Assembly (NCBI RefSeq): GCF_014196525.1
Contig: NZ_JACIDX010000014.1
Location: 62,001-126,000 of the forward strand
Source of the DNA: Novosphingobium sediminicola
GTDB taxonomy: Bacteria > Pseudomonadota > Alphaproteobacteria > Sphingomonadales > Sphingomonadaceae
DNA: 64,000 bases
Reading direction: 5' to 3'
Positions 1-8,183 of this stretch are shown here, piece after piece; positions within the stretch are counted from its first letter, which is position 1, and each line of letters begins with the position of its first letter. Position numbers and translations under genes: made by a program. The notes beneath the pieces were generated by a model, which saw only the letters and a list, made by a program, of their open reading frames with translations, was not told the origin of the DNA and did not search any database.

Positions 1-600
1 CAGGAACAAGAGCAGCATCAGCGTGCCGTCAAACCACGCCTCGGCGCCATGGGTCAGCGTCTCATACAGGCTCAGCCCCGTGGCCAGGATCACGCCGATG
101 GAGATCGGCACATCCATATTGGTGCGCCCATGCCGCAGCGCCCCCCATGCCGAGGCAAAGAACACCCGCCCCGCATAAAGAATCGCCGGAATACCAATCG
201 CCGCCGACAGCAGATGGAACAGATCGCGCGTCGAACCTTCGGCCCCCGACCAGATACTGACCGAGAGCAGCATGACATTCATGCAGGCAAAACCGGCGAC
301 CGCCAGCGGCGCCAGCAAGGGTTTGACCGCCGAGGGCGGCGGGGCCAGATCCTCGACGCGAGGCTGGCTGGGAAAACCGATGGAGGCCAGCGCCCCCACC
401 AGATCGGGCACGCCCAGCGCCGTGTCATGCGCCACACTGACTTGCCGCGCCGTCAGATTGACCCGCGCCGATTGCACGCCGGGCAAAGCGCCCAGCGCCC
501 GCTCAACCTTGCCCATGCAACTGGCGCAATGCATCCCCGGCACCACCAGCGTGATGGTCTCGATGCTTTCGCTTTGGGTCAGGGGCAGGGCGCTGGCCAT
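1..600 (-). CDS. ccoI: Cation (copper) transporting P-type ATPase CcoI/FixI, N-terminal part
   Basis: Only the first 200 residues lie in the window; the gene runs off the left edge. It begins with a heavy-metal-associated domain carrying GMHCASC (metal-binding Cys25 and Cys28), followed by a linker and the first hydrophobic helices (about residues 90-150). In the cbb3 system CcoI/FixI is a membrane P1B ATPase that moves copper for maturation of the CcoN copper B centre. The ATG at 600 has an AGGAAG ribosome site and follows ccoH by 13 bases. The phosphorylation DKTG motif is outside the window, so the assignment rests on the HMA domain and on its place after ccoG and ccoH. Confidence 0.9.
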   Translation of the reverse strand, partial: MASALPLTQSESIETITLVVPGMHCASCMGKVERALGALPGVQSARVNLTARQVSVAHDTALGVPDLVGALASIGFPSQPRVEDLAPPPSAVKPLLAPLAVAGFACMNVMLLSVSIWSGAEGSTRDLFHLLSAAIGIPAILYAGRVFFASAWGALRHGRTNMDVPISIGVILATGLSLYETLTHGAEAWFDGTLMLLLFL

Positions 601-613
601 CTCATGCTTCCTA

Positions 614-1096
614 TCAGAGCATCTGCTGCAGGCGGACGGTGTGATGGCCGGCGGCATCATCGCCATCCAGCTTCAAGCGCAGGCGCCAGCGGCCTTCGGG
701 CAGCGGATCAATCGAGATCCAGCGCCCATCGCCCACCTTGCGGAAGGATACGGTGCGGTCGGCTTCCTGCCCCAGCGGATGCCATGCCTCGCCGCCCAGC
801 ACCGCATGATCGGGCCGCGCCTCGCCGATCAGCGACACCGCCACCCGGCCATCGGCCTGACGCAGCGCGCTCACCTGCCAGCCCAGCGCCTTTTCCTTCG
901 CCGCCTCGTTCAGCCATGTGTTGTAATGCTGGCTGGCGACATAGGAATTATCGACCACCACGCCGCTGAAGCTGGTGCTGGCCAGCGTGGCCATATAGAC
1001 ATTCACGGCGATCACGATACCGAAAAAACCCACAAGGATCATGGTCATATGCCATCCGGTGAACCGGAAAGGGCGGCGGGCGGCAGGAGTATTCAT
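614..1096 (-). CDS. ccoH: FixH/CcoH family cbb3 oxidase assembly protein
   Basis: A 160-residue membrane-anchored protein with one N-terminal transmembrane helix (TGWHMTMILVGFFGIVIAVNVYMA) preceded by a basic segment, then a periplasmic domain starting DNSYVASQHYNTWL, which is typical of FixH/CcoH. It helps assemble or stabilise the cbb3 complex. A longer reading frame opens at 1138 inside ccoG; I prefer the ATG at 1096 because it has an AAGGAG site ten bases upstream. It lies 19 bases after ccoG and 13 before ccoI, in the canonical ccoNOQP-GHI order. Confidence 0.88.
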   Translation of the reverse strand: MNTPAARRPFRFTGWHMTMILVGFFGIVIAVNVYMATLASTSFSGVVVDNSYVASQHYNTWLNEAAKEKALGWQVSALRQADGRVAVSLIGEARPDHAVLGGEAWHPLGQEADRTVSFRKVGDGRWISIDPLPEGRWRLRLKLDGDDAAGHHTVRLQQML

Positions 1097-1115
1097 AGCG
1101 GGGGCACTCCTTGGG

Positions 1116-2567
1116 TTATTCGGCGCCGGGGGCGTCAAAGCGGGTGTCGTAACTGACCTGACCGCCGTCCTGATCCAGCGCGCGCAGGGTAAAGCTGAGC
1201 TTGCCCTCAGCCGTCCCGGCAGGCGCCGTCACATAGATCCTTAGCGGCGATGTGGTGTCGGCCGGAATGATCCGTGTCAAATCGCGCGCGGCCATGTCTT
1301 TTGCCATGTCCTCGCTCCACATCTTTGCGCCCGCCGGACCGTCCAGCACCAGTTGCATCTTGCGCGGGCGGCCTTCCATGTTCTTCCAGCGCACCGCATA
1401 GGCATTGCGGATCTCGCCGCTGGACAGGATCATATAGGGCGGGTTGCGATCCTTGCTGACCGCGATGGAGATATGCTGGCGCGTGCCAAGGGCGAAGAGC
1501 AGAGCCGCGCCGATGGTGGACCAGATGCCGAGATAGATCAGCGTGCGCGCATGCCAGATCAGCTTCCAATGCGGCGTGGCGCTCTGGCCCTGCTTTTCGC
1601 GGGCCGAATCCTCCAGCGTCACATAGTCGATCAACCCGCGCGGGCGGCCGGTCTTTTCCATCACCCCGTCGCAGGCGTCGATGCACAGCGCGCAGGTGAT
1701 GCAGCCGATCTGCGGCCCTTCGCGAATGTCGATGCCGGTGGGGCAAACCGCCGCGCAAAGCCCGCAATCGATGCAATCGCCCAGCGGCGCGCCATCGGTG
1801 CTTTTCTTGCCACGCGGTTCGCCGCGCCAGTCCTTATAGGTCACCAGCAGCGATTTTTCGTCGAGCATCGCCGACTGAATACGCGGCCAGGGGCACATAT
1901 AGACGCAGACCTGCTCGCGCATGAAGCCACCGAACCACATGGTCGTGACGGTCAGCACAAAGACGGTCGAATAGGCGATGGAGGGCGCCTGAAGCGTGAC
2001 GAATTCGCGCGCCAGCGTGGGCGCATCAGCGAAATAGAAGATCCATGCGCCGCCCGTCGAAATGGAAATGAGCAGATAGATGCTCCATTTCCCCAGCCGC
2101 CGCGCGATCTTGCCCGGCCCCCACGGAGCCTTGGCCAGCTTCATCTGCGCATTGCGGTCGCCGTCGATCAGGCGGTCAACATGCTGAAACAGGTCGGTCC
2201 ACACCGTTTGCGGACAGGCATAGCCGCACCATGCGCGCCCCACCGCCGATGTGACCAGAAACAGGCCGATCCCGGCCATGATGAGCAGGCCCGCGACGAA
2301 GTAGAACTCCTGCGGCCAGATCTCGATCGCGAACATATAGAAGCGGCGGTGTTCAAGGTCGATCAGCACCGCCTGATCGGGGGAATAGGGCCCGCGGTGC
2401 CAGCGCAGCCACGGGGTAATGTAATAGACGGCGAGGCAGAAGGTCATCACCGCCCATTTCAGGCGCCGGAAACGGCCGTCTACCGCACGCGGATAGACGG
2501 CCTGAGTTTCCGCATGGAGCCGCTTCGGAGGCTGTCTGGTCAGCCCTTTGGGGTCCATGTTGGTCAT
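1116..2567 (-). CDS. ccoG: CcoG/FixG cbb3 oxidase accessory iron-sulfur protein
   Basis: This 483-residue protein has membrane helices near residues 38-55, 88-106, 160-180 and 195-215, a first cysteine pair (GRAWCGYACPQ, Cys114/Cys118), and a ferredoxin-like double 4Fe-4S module: Cys265, 268, 271 and 275, then Cys289, 292, 295 and 299. A last helix near 345-362 leads to a C-terminal Ig-like domain. CcoG proteins are thought to reduce copper during maturation of cbb3 oxidase. Length and motif order match the family. It starts two bases after the ccoP stop, so translation is probably coupled. Confidence 0.95.
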   Translation of the reverse strand: MTNMDPKGLTRQPPKRLHAETQAVYPRAVDGRFRRLKWAVMTFCLAVYYITPWLRWHRGPYSPDQAVLIDLEHRRFYMFAIEIWPQEFYFVAGLLIMAGIGLFLVTSAVGRAWCGYACPQTVWTDLFQHVDRLIDGDRNAQMKLAKAPWGPGKIARRLGKWSIYLLISISTGGAWIFYFADAPTLAREFVTLQAPSIAYSTVFVLTVTTMWFGGFMREQVCVYMCPWPRIQSAMLDEKSLLVTYKDWRGEPRGKKSTDGAPLGDCIDCGLCAAVCPTGIDIREGPQIGCITCALCIDACDGVMEKTGRPRGLIDYVTLEDSAREKQGQSATPHWKLIWHARTLIYLGIWSTIGAALLFALGTRQHISIAVSKDRNPPYMILSSGEIRNAYAVRWKNMEGRPRKMQLVLDGPAGAKMWSEDMAKDMAARDLTRIIPADTTSPLRIYVTAPAGTAEGKLSFTLRALDQDGGQVSYDTRFDAPGAE

Positions 2568-2569
2568 AG

Positions 2570-3526
2570 TTATTGTCCTGTACTTGTGGCGGTTTGGGCC
2601 GCAGCATCCGCTGCCGGGGCCGCCGTGGCCGCAAAGGCTTCACCACCGCCAAGGCTGTGGACATAGGCCGCCAGCATCTTGATCGTGGCCGGGCTGAGAC
2701 GGTTGCCCCATGCGGGCATCACGCCGGCGTGGGCATTGGTCACCGTTTCGGTAATCGCGGTACGGCTGCCGCCATAGAGCCAGACCTTGTCGGTCAGGTT
2801 CGGCGCGCCGAACATGCGGTTGCCCTTGCCGTCGGGATTGTGGCAGGCCACGCAATTGGCCGCAAACAGGGCCGCGCCGCGCTGAGCCGAGGCATTGCCC
2901 GGTTCCTGACCCGAGATCTGACGGACATAGCTGACCACGTCCTGCACATCGGCGGGTTTCAGGATGCCGTCACGGCCAAAGCTGGGCATCATGCTGGTGC
3001 GGGTGGCCGCGTCGCCGGGCTGGCGGATGCCATGTTCCAGCGTGGTCTGGATGTCGGTCAGCGTGCCGCCCCACAGCCAGTCATCGTCGTTCAGGTTGGG
3101 ATAGCCGATGGAACCGGCCGCGCCCGAACCATGGCAGGGAACGCAGTTGACCTTGAAGGCCGCCTTGCCGCCCGCAACCGCCTTGGCCAGCAGTTCCGGG
3201 TTCTTGGGCAGGTCTTCAATCGGCGTGGCGTCGAGCGCGGCCAGAACCGGCGCGCGGGCCGCCTTGGCCGCGTCCATCTCCGAGGCGAGCTGGCCACGGC
3301 TGGTCCAGCCGAAGGTGCCGTGGCTGCCTTCCTTGATGCCCGGAATGGCGGGATAGACCACGCAATAGCCGATCGCGAACACGATGCAGGCATAGAACGT
3401 GTAGAGCCACCAGGTGGGCAGCGGGGTGTTCAACTCCTCGATGCCATCCCATTCATGGCCCATGGTCGAGGTGCCGGTCGGCTCGTCCACGCGCGGGCCG
3501 GCATGTTCATTCTCAGGTGCGGACAT
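2570..3526 (-). CDS. ccoP: Cytochrome c oxidase cbb3-type, diheme subunit CcoP
   Basis: A 318-residue diheme cytochrome c subunit. One membrane helix (about residues 38-60) anchors it, and two CXXCH haem sites follow: CVPCH at 128-132 and CVACH at 225-229. Each is followed by the conserved PNL...W-GG segment. CcoP passes electrons from soluble cytochrome c to CcoO and CcoN. The C-terminal end is Ala-rich. The start overlaps the end of ccoQ by 14 bases. Confidence 0.97.
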   Translation of the reverse strand: MSAPENEHAGPRVDEPTGTSTMGHEWDGIEELNTPLPTWWLYTFYACIVFAIGYCVVYPAIPGIKEGSHGTFGWTSRGQLASEMDAAKAARAPVLAALDATPIEDLPKNPELLAKAVAGGKAAFKVNCVPCHGSGAAGSIGYPNLNDDDWLWGGTLTDIQTTLEHGIRQPGDAATRTSMMPSFGRDGILKPADVQDVVSYVRQISGQEPGNASAQRGAALFAANCVACHNPDGKGNRMFGAPNLTDKVWLYGGSRTAITETVTNAHAGVMPAWGNRLSPATIKMLAAYVHSLGGGEAFAATAAPAADAAAQTATSTGQ

Positions 3527-3689
3527 GATCGTCCTCCTCGAAAATCATGGTGGCGGCCTCGTCGCTGTTCTTGCGCCCGCCGGGGCGAAAGGGCCATGCG
3601 CAAAGCACCACAAAGCTGATCGTCATCGCCAGCAGCCCCCAGCTGTCGGCGAACTGGCGCAAGGCCTGATAGGTTTCGGTCTGGTTCAC
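3513..3689 (-). CDS. ccoQ: cbb3-type cytochrome c oxidase small subunit CcoQ
   Basis: A 58-residue protein that reads from a GTG overlapping the ccoO stop (GTGA) and ends inside the ccoP start region. One transmembrane segment (LLAMTISFVVLCAWPFRP) is followed by an acidic tail ending EEDDH, the typical CcoQ layout. CcoQ stabilises the interaction of CcoP with the CcoNO core. I took the GTG as start because no ATG precedes the membrane helix and because of the four-base overlap with ccoO. Confidence 0.9.
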   Translation of the reverse strand: MNQTETYQALRQFADSWGLLAMTISFVVLCAWPFRPGGRKNSDEAATMIFEEDDHVRT

Positions 3690-4447
3690 CGTCCCTTCTC
3701 CTTGGCCAGAGCTTCCTGCGCCGCCGCGCTTTCGGTATCCACAAAGGTGCCCAGCACCTGCAGATAGGCGATCAGCGCGTCCATTTCGGTCAGCTTCTTC
3801 GGGTTGCCGTCAAAATCGCGCGCCTGCGCCTTGGGATAGCGCTTGATCAGGTCGGTGTTGTCGGCATCGGGGTTGGCCTGATTGAACAGGTCTTCCTTGG
3901 CCTTGGCGATATCGTCCTTGGTATAGGGCACGCCGGTGATGGCGAGCGCCTTCACTTCGGCGGCGATATCGGGCTTGGCCAGCTCGTTCTTGGCCAGGAA
4001 CGCATAGTTGGGCATGATCGATTCAGGCACAACGCTGCGCGGCGCGGTCAGATGCTGGACATGCCAGGCGTCCGAATATTTGCCGCCCACGCGCGCCAGA
4101 TCCGGCCCGGTACGCTCCGAGCCCCACTGGAACGGGTGGTCATACATCGATTCGGCGGCAAGGCTGTAATGGCCATAGCGTTCGGTCTCGTCACGGAACG
4201 GACGGATCATCTGGCTGTGGCACAGATAGCAGCCCTCGCGGACATAGATGTCGCGCCCGGCCTGTTCGAGCGGGGTGTAGGGGCGAACCCCCTTCACCTT
4301 CTCGATAGTGTTGTCGATCCAGAACAGCGGCGCGATTTCCACGATGCCGCCCACCAGAACCACCAGCAGCGACAGAACGCCCAGCAGCGTGATGTTCTTT
4401 TCAATGGCGCCGTGCCAATGGAACGGTTGCTTGTCTTGGGTAGCCAT
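3686..4447 (-). CDS. ccoO: Cytochrome c oxidase cbb3-type, monohaem subunit CcoO
   Basis: A 253-residue membrane-anchored monohaem cytochrome c. An N-terminal helix lies near residues 20-43, followed by the haem motif EGCYLCHSQMIRPF (Cys73, Cys76, His77). Later methionine-rich segments (such as ESIMPNY) supply the axial ligand. The C-terminal YLQVLG segment is typical of CcoO. It lies 12 bases after ccoN. Confidence 0.97.
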   Translation of the reverse strand: MATQDKQPFHWHGAIEKNITLLGVLSLLVVLVGGIVEIAPLFWIDNTIEKVKGVRPYTPLEQAGRDIYVREGCYLCHSQMIRPFRDETERYGHYSLAAESMYDHPFQWGSERTGPDLARVGGKYSDAWHVQHLTAPRSVVPESIMPNYAFLAKNELAKPDIAAEVKALAITGVPYTKDDIAKAKEDLFNQANPDADNTDLIKRYPKAQARDFDGNPKKLTEMDALIAYLQVLGTFVDTESAAAQEALAKEKGR

Positions 4448-4459
4448 GATCGGTCCCCC

Positions 4460-6118
4460 TTATTCGGCAGGCTGAGCGACGAGTGGCACGTCGTTCGCCT
4501 TGTTCTGTTCGATATTGTACAGCGGCGCTTCGGCGCGCAGCGGGCTGCCCGCGATGGTCTTCCAGACGTTGATGACCATGAAGGCCGCGCCCGAGAGATA
4601 AAGCACGCCGCCAAGACCGCGCAGCACATACATCGGGTGAATAGCGGGCAGCACGTCGGCAAAGCTGTTGAGCAGATAGCCGTCGGCGCCATATTCACGC
4701 CACATCAGACCCTGCGTGATCCCGGCCACCCACATGGATGCGGCATAGAACACGATACCGATCGTGGCGGTCCAGAAGTGCCAGTTGACCATGCGCAGCG
4801 AATAGAGCTGCGTGCGGTTCCACAGGCGCGGCGTCAGGTAATAGATGGCGCCAAAGGTGACCATGCCGTTCCAGCCCAGAGCGCCGGAGTGAACGTGGCC
4901 GATGGTCCAGTTGGTGTAGTGCGAGAGCGAGTTGACGCTTTTCACCGACATCATCGGGCCTTCGAACGTGGACATGCCGTAAAAGGCAAGGCTCATCACG
5001 AACATGCGCAGCACCGGATCGGTACGCAGCTTGTCCCAAGCCCCGTTCAGCGTCATCAGACCGTTGATCATGCCGCCCCAGCTGGGCATCCACAGCATCA
5101 CCGAGAACACCATGCCCAGCGTCTGCGCCCAGTCGGGCAGCGCGGTATAGTGCAGGTGGTGAGGACCGGCCCAGATATAGAGGAAGATCAGCGCCCAGAA
5201 GTGGATGATCGACAGGCGATAGGAATAGACCGGACGCTGGGCCTGTTTCGGCACGAAGTAATACATCATGCCAAGGAAGCCCGCGGTCAGGAAGAAGCCC
5301 ACCGCATTATGGCCATACCACCATTGCACCAGCGCGCCCTGCACGCCCGCGAACCAGCTGATCGACTGGCTGCCCAGGAAGCTGACGGGAATGGCCAGAT
5401 TGTTGACCAGATGCAGCATCGCCACGGTGATGATGAAGGACAGATAGAACCAGTTGGCCACATAGATGTGCGGTTCGCTGCGCTTCATGATCGTGCCGCC
5501 ATAGACGACCAGATACGACACCCAGACCACCGTCAGCCACAGGTCGACATACCATTCCGGCTCGGCATATTCCTTGGCCTGCGTCACGCCCAGCAGGTAT
5601 CCGGTGGCCGCCAGCACGATAAAGAGCTGATAACCCCAGAATACGAAACGGGCGAGGCCGGGGAAGGCCAGCCTCGCCCGGCAAGTGCGCTGGACCACGT
5701 AGAATGACGTGGCGATCAGCGCGTTGCCTCCGAAAGCGAAGATGACCGCAGAAGTGTGGAGCGGACGCATGCGGCCAAAATTGAACCAGGGTTCAAGGTT
5801 GATCTGCGGATAGGCCAGCTGAAAAGCGATGACGACGCCGACCAGAAAACCGGCGACGCCCCAGAACACCGTGGCGATCACGCCCCAGCGGATCACATCG
5901 TCGTCATACTTTGATGCGTCCCCGGTGGGGGCGGCCAGCCCACGGCTCACCCGTTGATAGTCGGGCGAACGAATGGCGAAGATCAGACCGACAAGGCAGG
6001 CGACAGCCACCGTCGCTGCCTGGATGGCAAAGGCGGTGTCATGCGCGGCCACGCTGGCCATGATAGATAGAAGCAGAAGCACCAGCCAGATGCCTGCTCG
6101 CGAGACTAGGGTAACCAT
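4460..6118 (-). CDS. ccoN: Cytochrome c oxidase cbb3-type, catalytic subunit CcoN
   Basis: A 552-residue haem-copper oxidase subunit I with about fourteen hydrophobic helices. Haem and copper ligands are visible in HTSAVIFAFGGNAL, WWYGHNAVGFF, GPHHLHYT and GHVHSGALGWNG. It reduces oxygen to water at very low oxygen tension and pumps protons. The N-terminus carries two extra hydrophobic segments before the core and is slightly longer than many CcoN proteins. The ATG at 6118 has an AGGGAAGG site. An FNR-type box centred about 67 bases upstream suggests induction under oxygen limitation. Confidence 0.98.
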   Translation of the reverse strand: MVTLVSRAGIWLVLLLLSIMASVAAHDTAFAIQAATVAVACLVGLIFAIRSPDYQRVSRGLAAPTGDASKYDDDVIRWGVIATVFWGVAGFLVGVVIAFQLAYPQINLEPWFNFGRMRPLHTSAVIFAFGGNALIATSFYVVQRTCRARLAFPGLARFVFWGYQLFIVLAATGYLLGVTQAKEYAEPEWYVDLWLTVVWVSYLVVYGGTIMKRSEPHIYVANWFYLSFIITVAMLHLVNNLAIPVSFLGSQSISWFAGVQGALVQWWYGHNAVGFFLTAGFLGMMYYFVPKQAQRPVYSYRLSIIHFWALIFLYIWAGPHHLHYTALPDWAQTLGMVFSVMLWMPSWGGMINGLMTLNGAWDKLRTDPVLRMFVMSLAFYGMSTFEGPMMSVKSVNSLSHYTNWTIGHVHSGALGWNGMVTFGAIYYLTPRLWNRTQLYSLRMVNWHFWTATIGIVFYAASMWVAGITQGLMWREYGADGYLLNSFADVLPAIHPMYVLRGLGGVLYLSGAAFMVINVWKTIAGSPLRAEAPLYNIEQNKANDVPLVAQPAE

Positions 6119-6178
6119 GAGCCTTCCCTCTCAGGTTTGTGGAAGCCTCGCCTATGAGCGGGGCCGGACCGGATCACA

Positions 6179-6192
6179 TTGATTCCCGTCAA
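6179..6192 (-). promoter_or_regulatory. FNR/FixK-type box upstream of ccoN
   Basis: TTGATTCCCGTCAA matches the TTGAT-N4-ATCAA consensus at nine of ten positions. Its centre is about 67 bases upstream of the ccoN start. If it acts as a class II site at -41.5, transcription would start near 6144, with a CATAGG hexamer suitably placed as a -10 element. The Fnr-type regulator at 7485-8183 is the obvious candidate ligand. Confidence 0.75.
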
Positions 6193-6255
6193 AAGCGCGG
6201 GCGCCGGCGAGAATTCATTTTCAGAATATCCTAAAACGGAAAATTTATGAAGCAG

Positions 6256-6290
6256 CGCAGATAGTTAATTGGTCCAATTGTGCATCTGCG
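6256..6290. repeat. Symmetric dyad, possible operator
   Basis: The core AATTGGTCCAATT (6267-6279) is a perfect 13-base palindrome. Outer arms CGCAGAT and ATCTGCG are also perfectly complementary, separated from the core by four unpaired bases on each side. No T-tract follows, so it looks more like a protein-binding dyad than a terminator. Its partner is unknown. Confidence 0.4.
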
Positions 6291-6500
6291 ATAGGGCGTC
6301 TATCCGCCCGGCGGCCGCTCTTTGCCCCCTTGGGCGCAAGTTGATGGAATTGGAGCGATTCGCTTTGGCCATGTTCGCATCCGGTTTTGGCCGCCGACAG
6401 AATTGGCGCAGCATAAAAAATCCTGCTTATTAATATAGGGCTCTGTAGAGGCCCTATTTGCCGCAGTTGCAGCATGAATTGCGCAGGATCAATTCCGCCC

Positions 6501-6514
6501 TTGTCCGCGATCAA
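6501..6514 (+). promoter_or_regulatory. FNR-like box upstream of ompW
   Basis: TTGTCCGCGATCAA matches TTGAT-N4-ATCAA at eight of ten positions and lies 92 bases before the ompW start. A well-placed -10 element is not obvious, so this is weaker than the ccoN site. Confidence 0.45.
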
Positions 6515-6606
6515 TGCCCGACTCCAAATATTGGCCCAAAGAGACATCCAACACCGCACAAGAACGGCTCGCACAGGGTGGGCTCGGCGGCGAAAGATGA
6601 GGAATC

Positions 6607-7308
6607 ATGCGTAATTTCACCAAGGCTGCGGCCGCCCTGACCGCTCTTGCCGCTGCCACCACGATGGCGGGCGCCGCCCATGCCGAAGGCAATGCGGATG
6701 GCAAGATCCAGTTCAAGGTGCTGGCAACCGCCGTACTGCCGGATGGCGGGGTGAAGCAGGTCAAGACCGACATCCTGGGCCTCGTTCCCACCGCCGTTGG
6801 CAACACCGTGGCCAGCGACAATGTCACCCCGACCGTGGCGATCGAATATTTCTTCACGCCCAACATCTCGGTGGAAACCATTGCGGGCGTGACGGCGCAC
6901 CATGTGTCGGCCTCGGCGGGCGCGCTTAAGGGCACCGAGCTGATCAGCAAGATCCACATCGTTCCGGCCACGCTGACCGCCAAGTATCACCTGCCGCTGG
7001 GCCATGGCATCAAGCCCTATATCGGCGCCGGACCCGCCCTCTTCATCGTGCTGGCCGACGAACCCAGCGCCGCGCTCAAGGCCGCGCTGCCCGCCGTCAC
7101 CCGCACCAAGCTGAGCAGCGAATTCGGCGTGGCGCTTCAGGGCGGCATCGATATCGCGCTGGGCAAGGGCTATGGCCTGTCGTTCGACGCCAAGAAATAT
7201 TGGGTCGGCACCAATGCCACCGTCTATGCCGGTTCGACTCAGGCTCTGGTGACCCGCCACAAGCTCGACCCCTGGGTGCTGAGCGCAGGCGTGTCCTATT
7301 GCTTCTAA
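6607..7308 (+). CDS. ompW: OmpW-family outer membrane protein
   Basis: A 233-residue precursor with a signal peptide ending AHA at residue 26. The mature part shows alternating beta-strand character, the OmpW-type segments TVAIEYFFTPNISVETIAG, ATLTAKYHLP and KPYIGAGP, and a C-terminal aromatic residue (SYCF). OmpW is a small eight-stranded outer-membrane barrel with a hydrophobic channel. It stands alone, with hairpins downstream and an FNR-like box upstream, which fits the oxygen-linked control known for OmpW in enterobacteria. The ligand cannot be told from sequence. Confidence 0.92.
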   Translation: MRNFTKAAAALTALAAATTMAGAAHAEGNADGKIQFKVLATAVLPDGGVKQVKTDILGLVPTAVGNTVASDNVTPTVAIEYFFTPNISVETIAGVTAHHVSASAGALKGTELISKIHIVPATLTAKYHLPLGHGIKPYIGAGPALFIVLADEPSAALKAALPAVTRTKLSSEFGVALQGGIDIALGKGYGLSFDAKKYWVGTNATVYAGSTQALVTRHKLDPWVLSAGVSYCF

Positions 7309-7380
7309 GGCTTAACGGCTGCTCTGCCCGCCGTGGTCCTTGCGTCTGGTCTTCTGGCTCTGGATCAGGCGCAAATCGGC

Positions 7381-7402
7381 GGGCAGACAGAAAGGTCTGC
7401 CC
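7381..7402. terminator. Hairpin downstream of ompW
   Basis: GGGCAGAC pairs with GTCTGCCC around a six-base loop. There is no strong T-tract. It lies 72 bases after the ompW stop and may act as a weak terminator or 3' end stabiliser. Confidence 0.5.
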
Positions 7403-7415
7403 AACAGGCGGCCGG

Positions 7416-7473
7416 ACGGGTGAAATGTGGGAAGGCATGTTTCACCCGTCAAATCTGCAATGGATTTGACGGG
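7416..7473. terminator. Two overlapping, mutually exclusive hairpins between ompW and fnr
   Basis: Hairpin one pairs ACGGGTGAAA (7416-7425) with TTTCACCCGT (7440-7449). Hairpin two pairs CCCGTCAAATC (7445-7455) with GATTTGACGGG (7463-7473). They share bases 7445-7449, so only one can form at a time. They sit between two convergent genes and probably serve as a bidirectional terminator. Confidence 0.55.
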
Positions 7474-7484
7474 CTATTGCGCGA

Positions 7485-8183
7485 TCAGCCCGCTTCGGCG
7501 GTCAGCGCAAAACGATCGGTGATGATGACCTCGCGGCGCGAAGGCAGATCAATAATCCCCTCGCCGCGCAAGCGGGTGAACTGACGGCTGACCGTCTCGA
7601 TGGTCAGACCCAGCACGTCGGCAATCTGCTGACGGCTGAAGGGCAGGACAAAGCGGTTCGCCTTGCTCTCATCGCCCGGCTCACACGTGGCCGGGGCCAG
7701 ACGATCCGACAATTCGAGCAGGAAGCTCGCCACCTTCTCACTGGCCGACTTGCGCCCCAGCAGCAGCATCCAGCGCCGCGTGCGGTCCAGTTCGGTCAGC
7801 GTGCGTTGCAGCAGCTTATGCTCAAGGCCGGGATGCTCACGCGCGAAATTGTCAAAGTCGCCCCGCGAAAACACGCAGACCCGAGCATCGGTCAGCGCCG
7901 TCACGCCATGGTTGGTCGTGCCGCCAAAGGGGCGGCCGATGAAATCGCTGGGATAAACGACGCCGACAATCTGCTCGCGCCCATCCTCGGTGCCGGTCGA
8001 AAGCTTGAGCACACCCTCGATCACATTGGCGACCAGAACCGAATCCTCGCCCTCCCAGATCAGTGATTCGCCGGCGACAAGGCTGCGCCGCCGCCCAATC
8101 CCGTTGAGCGAGGAGAGTTCATCCTTATCCAGGGCCGAACAGATCGCCCGGTTACGGACAACGCATTGATCGCAAGAAGACAT
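7485..8183 (-). CDS. fnr: Fnr-type Crp-family oxygen-responsive regulator
   Basis: A 232-residue Crp/Fnr regulator. The N-terminus has C-X2-C-X7-C (Cys4, Cys7, Cys15) and a fourth cysteine at 103, the arrangement that binds an oxygen-labile 4Fe-4S cluster in Fnr proteins. A cNMP-type beta-roll follows (about 25-135), then a dimer helix and a winged HTH (FSRQQIADVLGLTIETVSRQFTRL) with the E..SR DNA-reading residues of the FNR family. The reading frame extends upstream to a TTG, but the ATG at 8183 places the cysteines at the expected distance from the start. It probably acts on the FNR-type boxes at 6179 and 6501. Confidence 0.93.
   Translation of the reverse strand: MSSCDQCVVRNRAICSALDKDELSSLNGIGRRRSLVAGESLIWEGEDSVLVANVIEGVLKLSTGTEDGREQIVGVVYPSDFIGRPFGGTTNHGVTALTDARVCVFSRGDFDNFAREHPGLEHKLLQRTLTELDRTRRWMLLLGRKSASEKVASFLLELSDRLAPATCEPGDESKANRFVLPFSRQQIADVLGLTIETVSRQFTRLRGEGIIDLPSRREVIITDRFALTAEAG

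Larger units (their letters stand above)
6119..6606. other. Regulatory region between ccoN and ompW
   Basis: This 488-base divergent intergenic region carries an FNR-type box near ccoN, a symmetric dyad at 6256-6290, an AT-rich stretch near 6415-6435 (TAAAAAATCCTGCTTATTAA) and a second FNR-like box before ompW. I see no convincing open frame in it. Confidence 0.6.

Noticed and set aside
49..1156. Long plus-strand frames across ccoI, ccoH and the end of ccoG
   Set aside because: They are Arg/His/Pro-rich mirror frames of the minus-strand cco genes, with no family signature.
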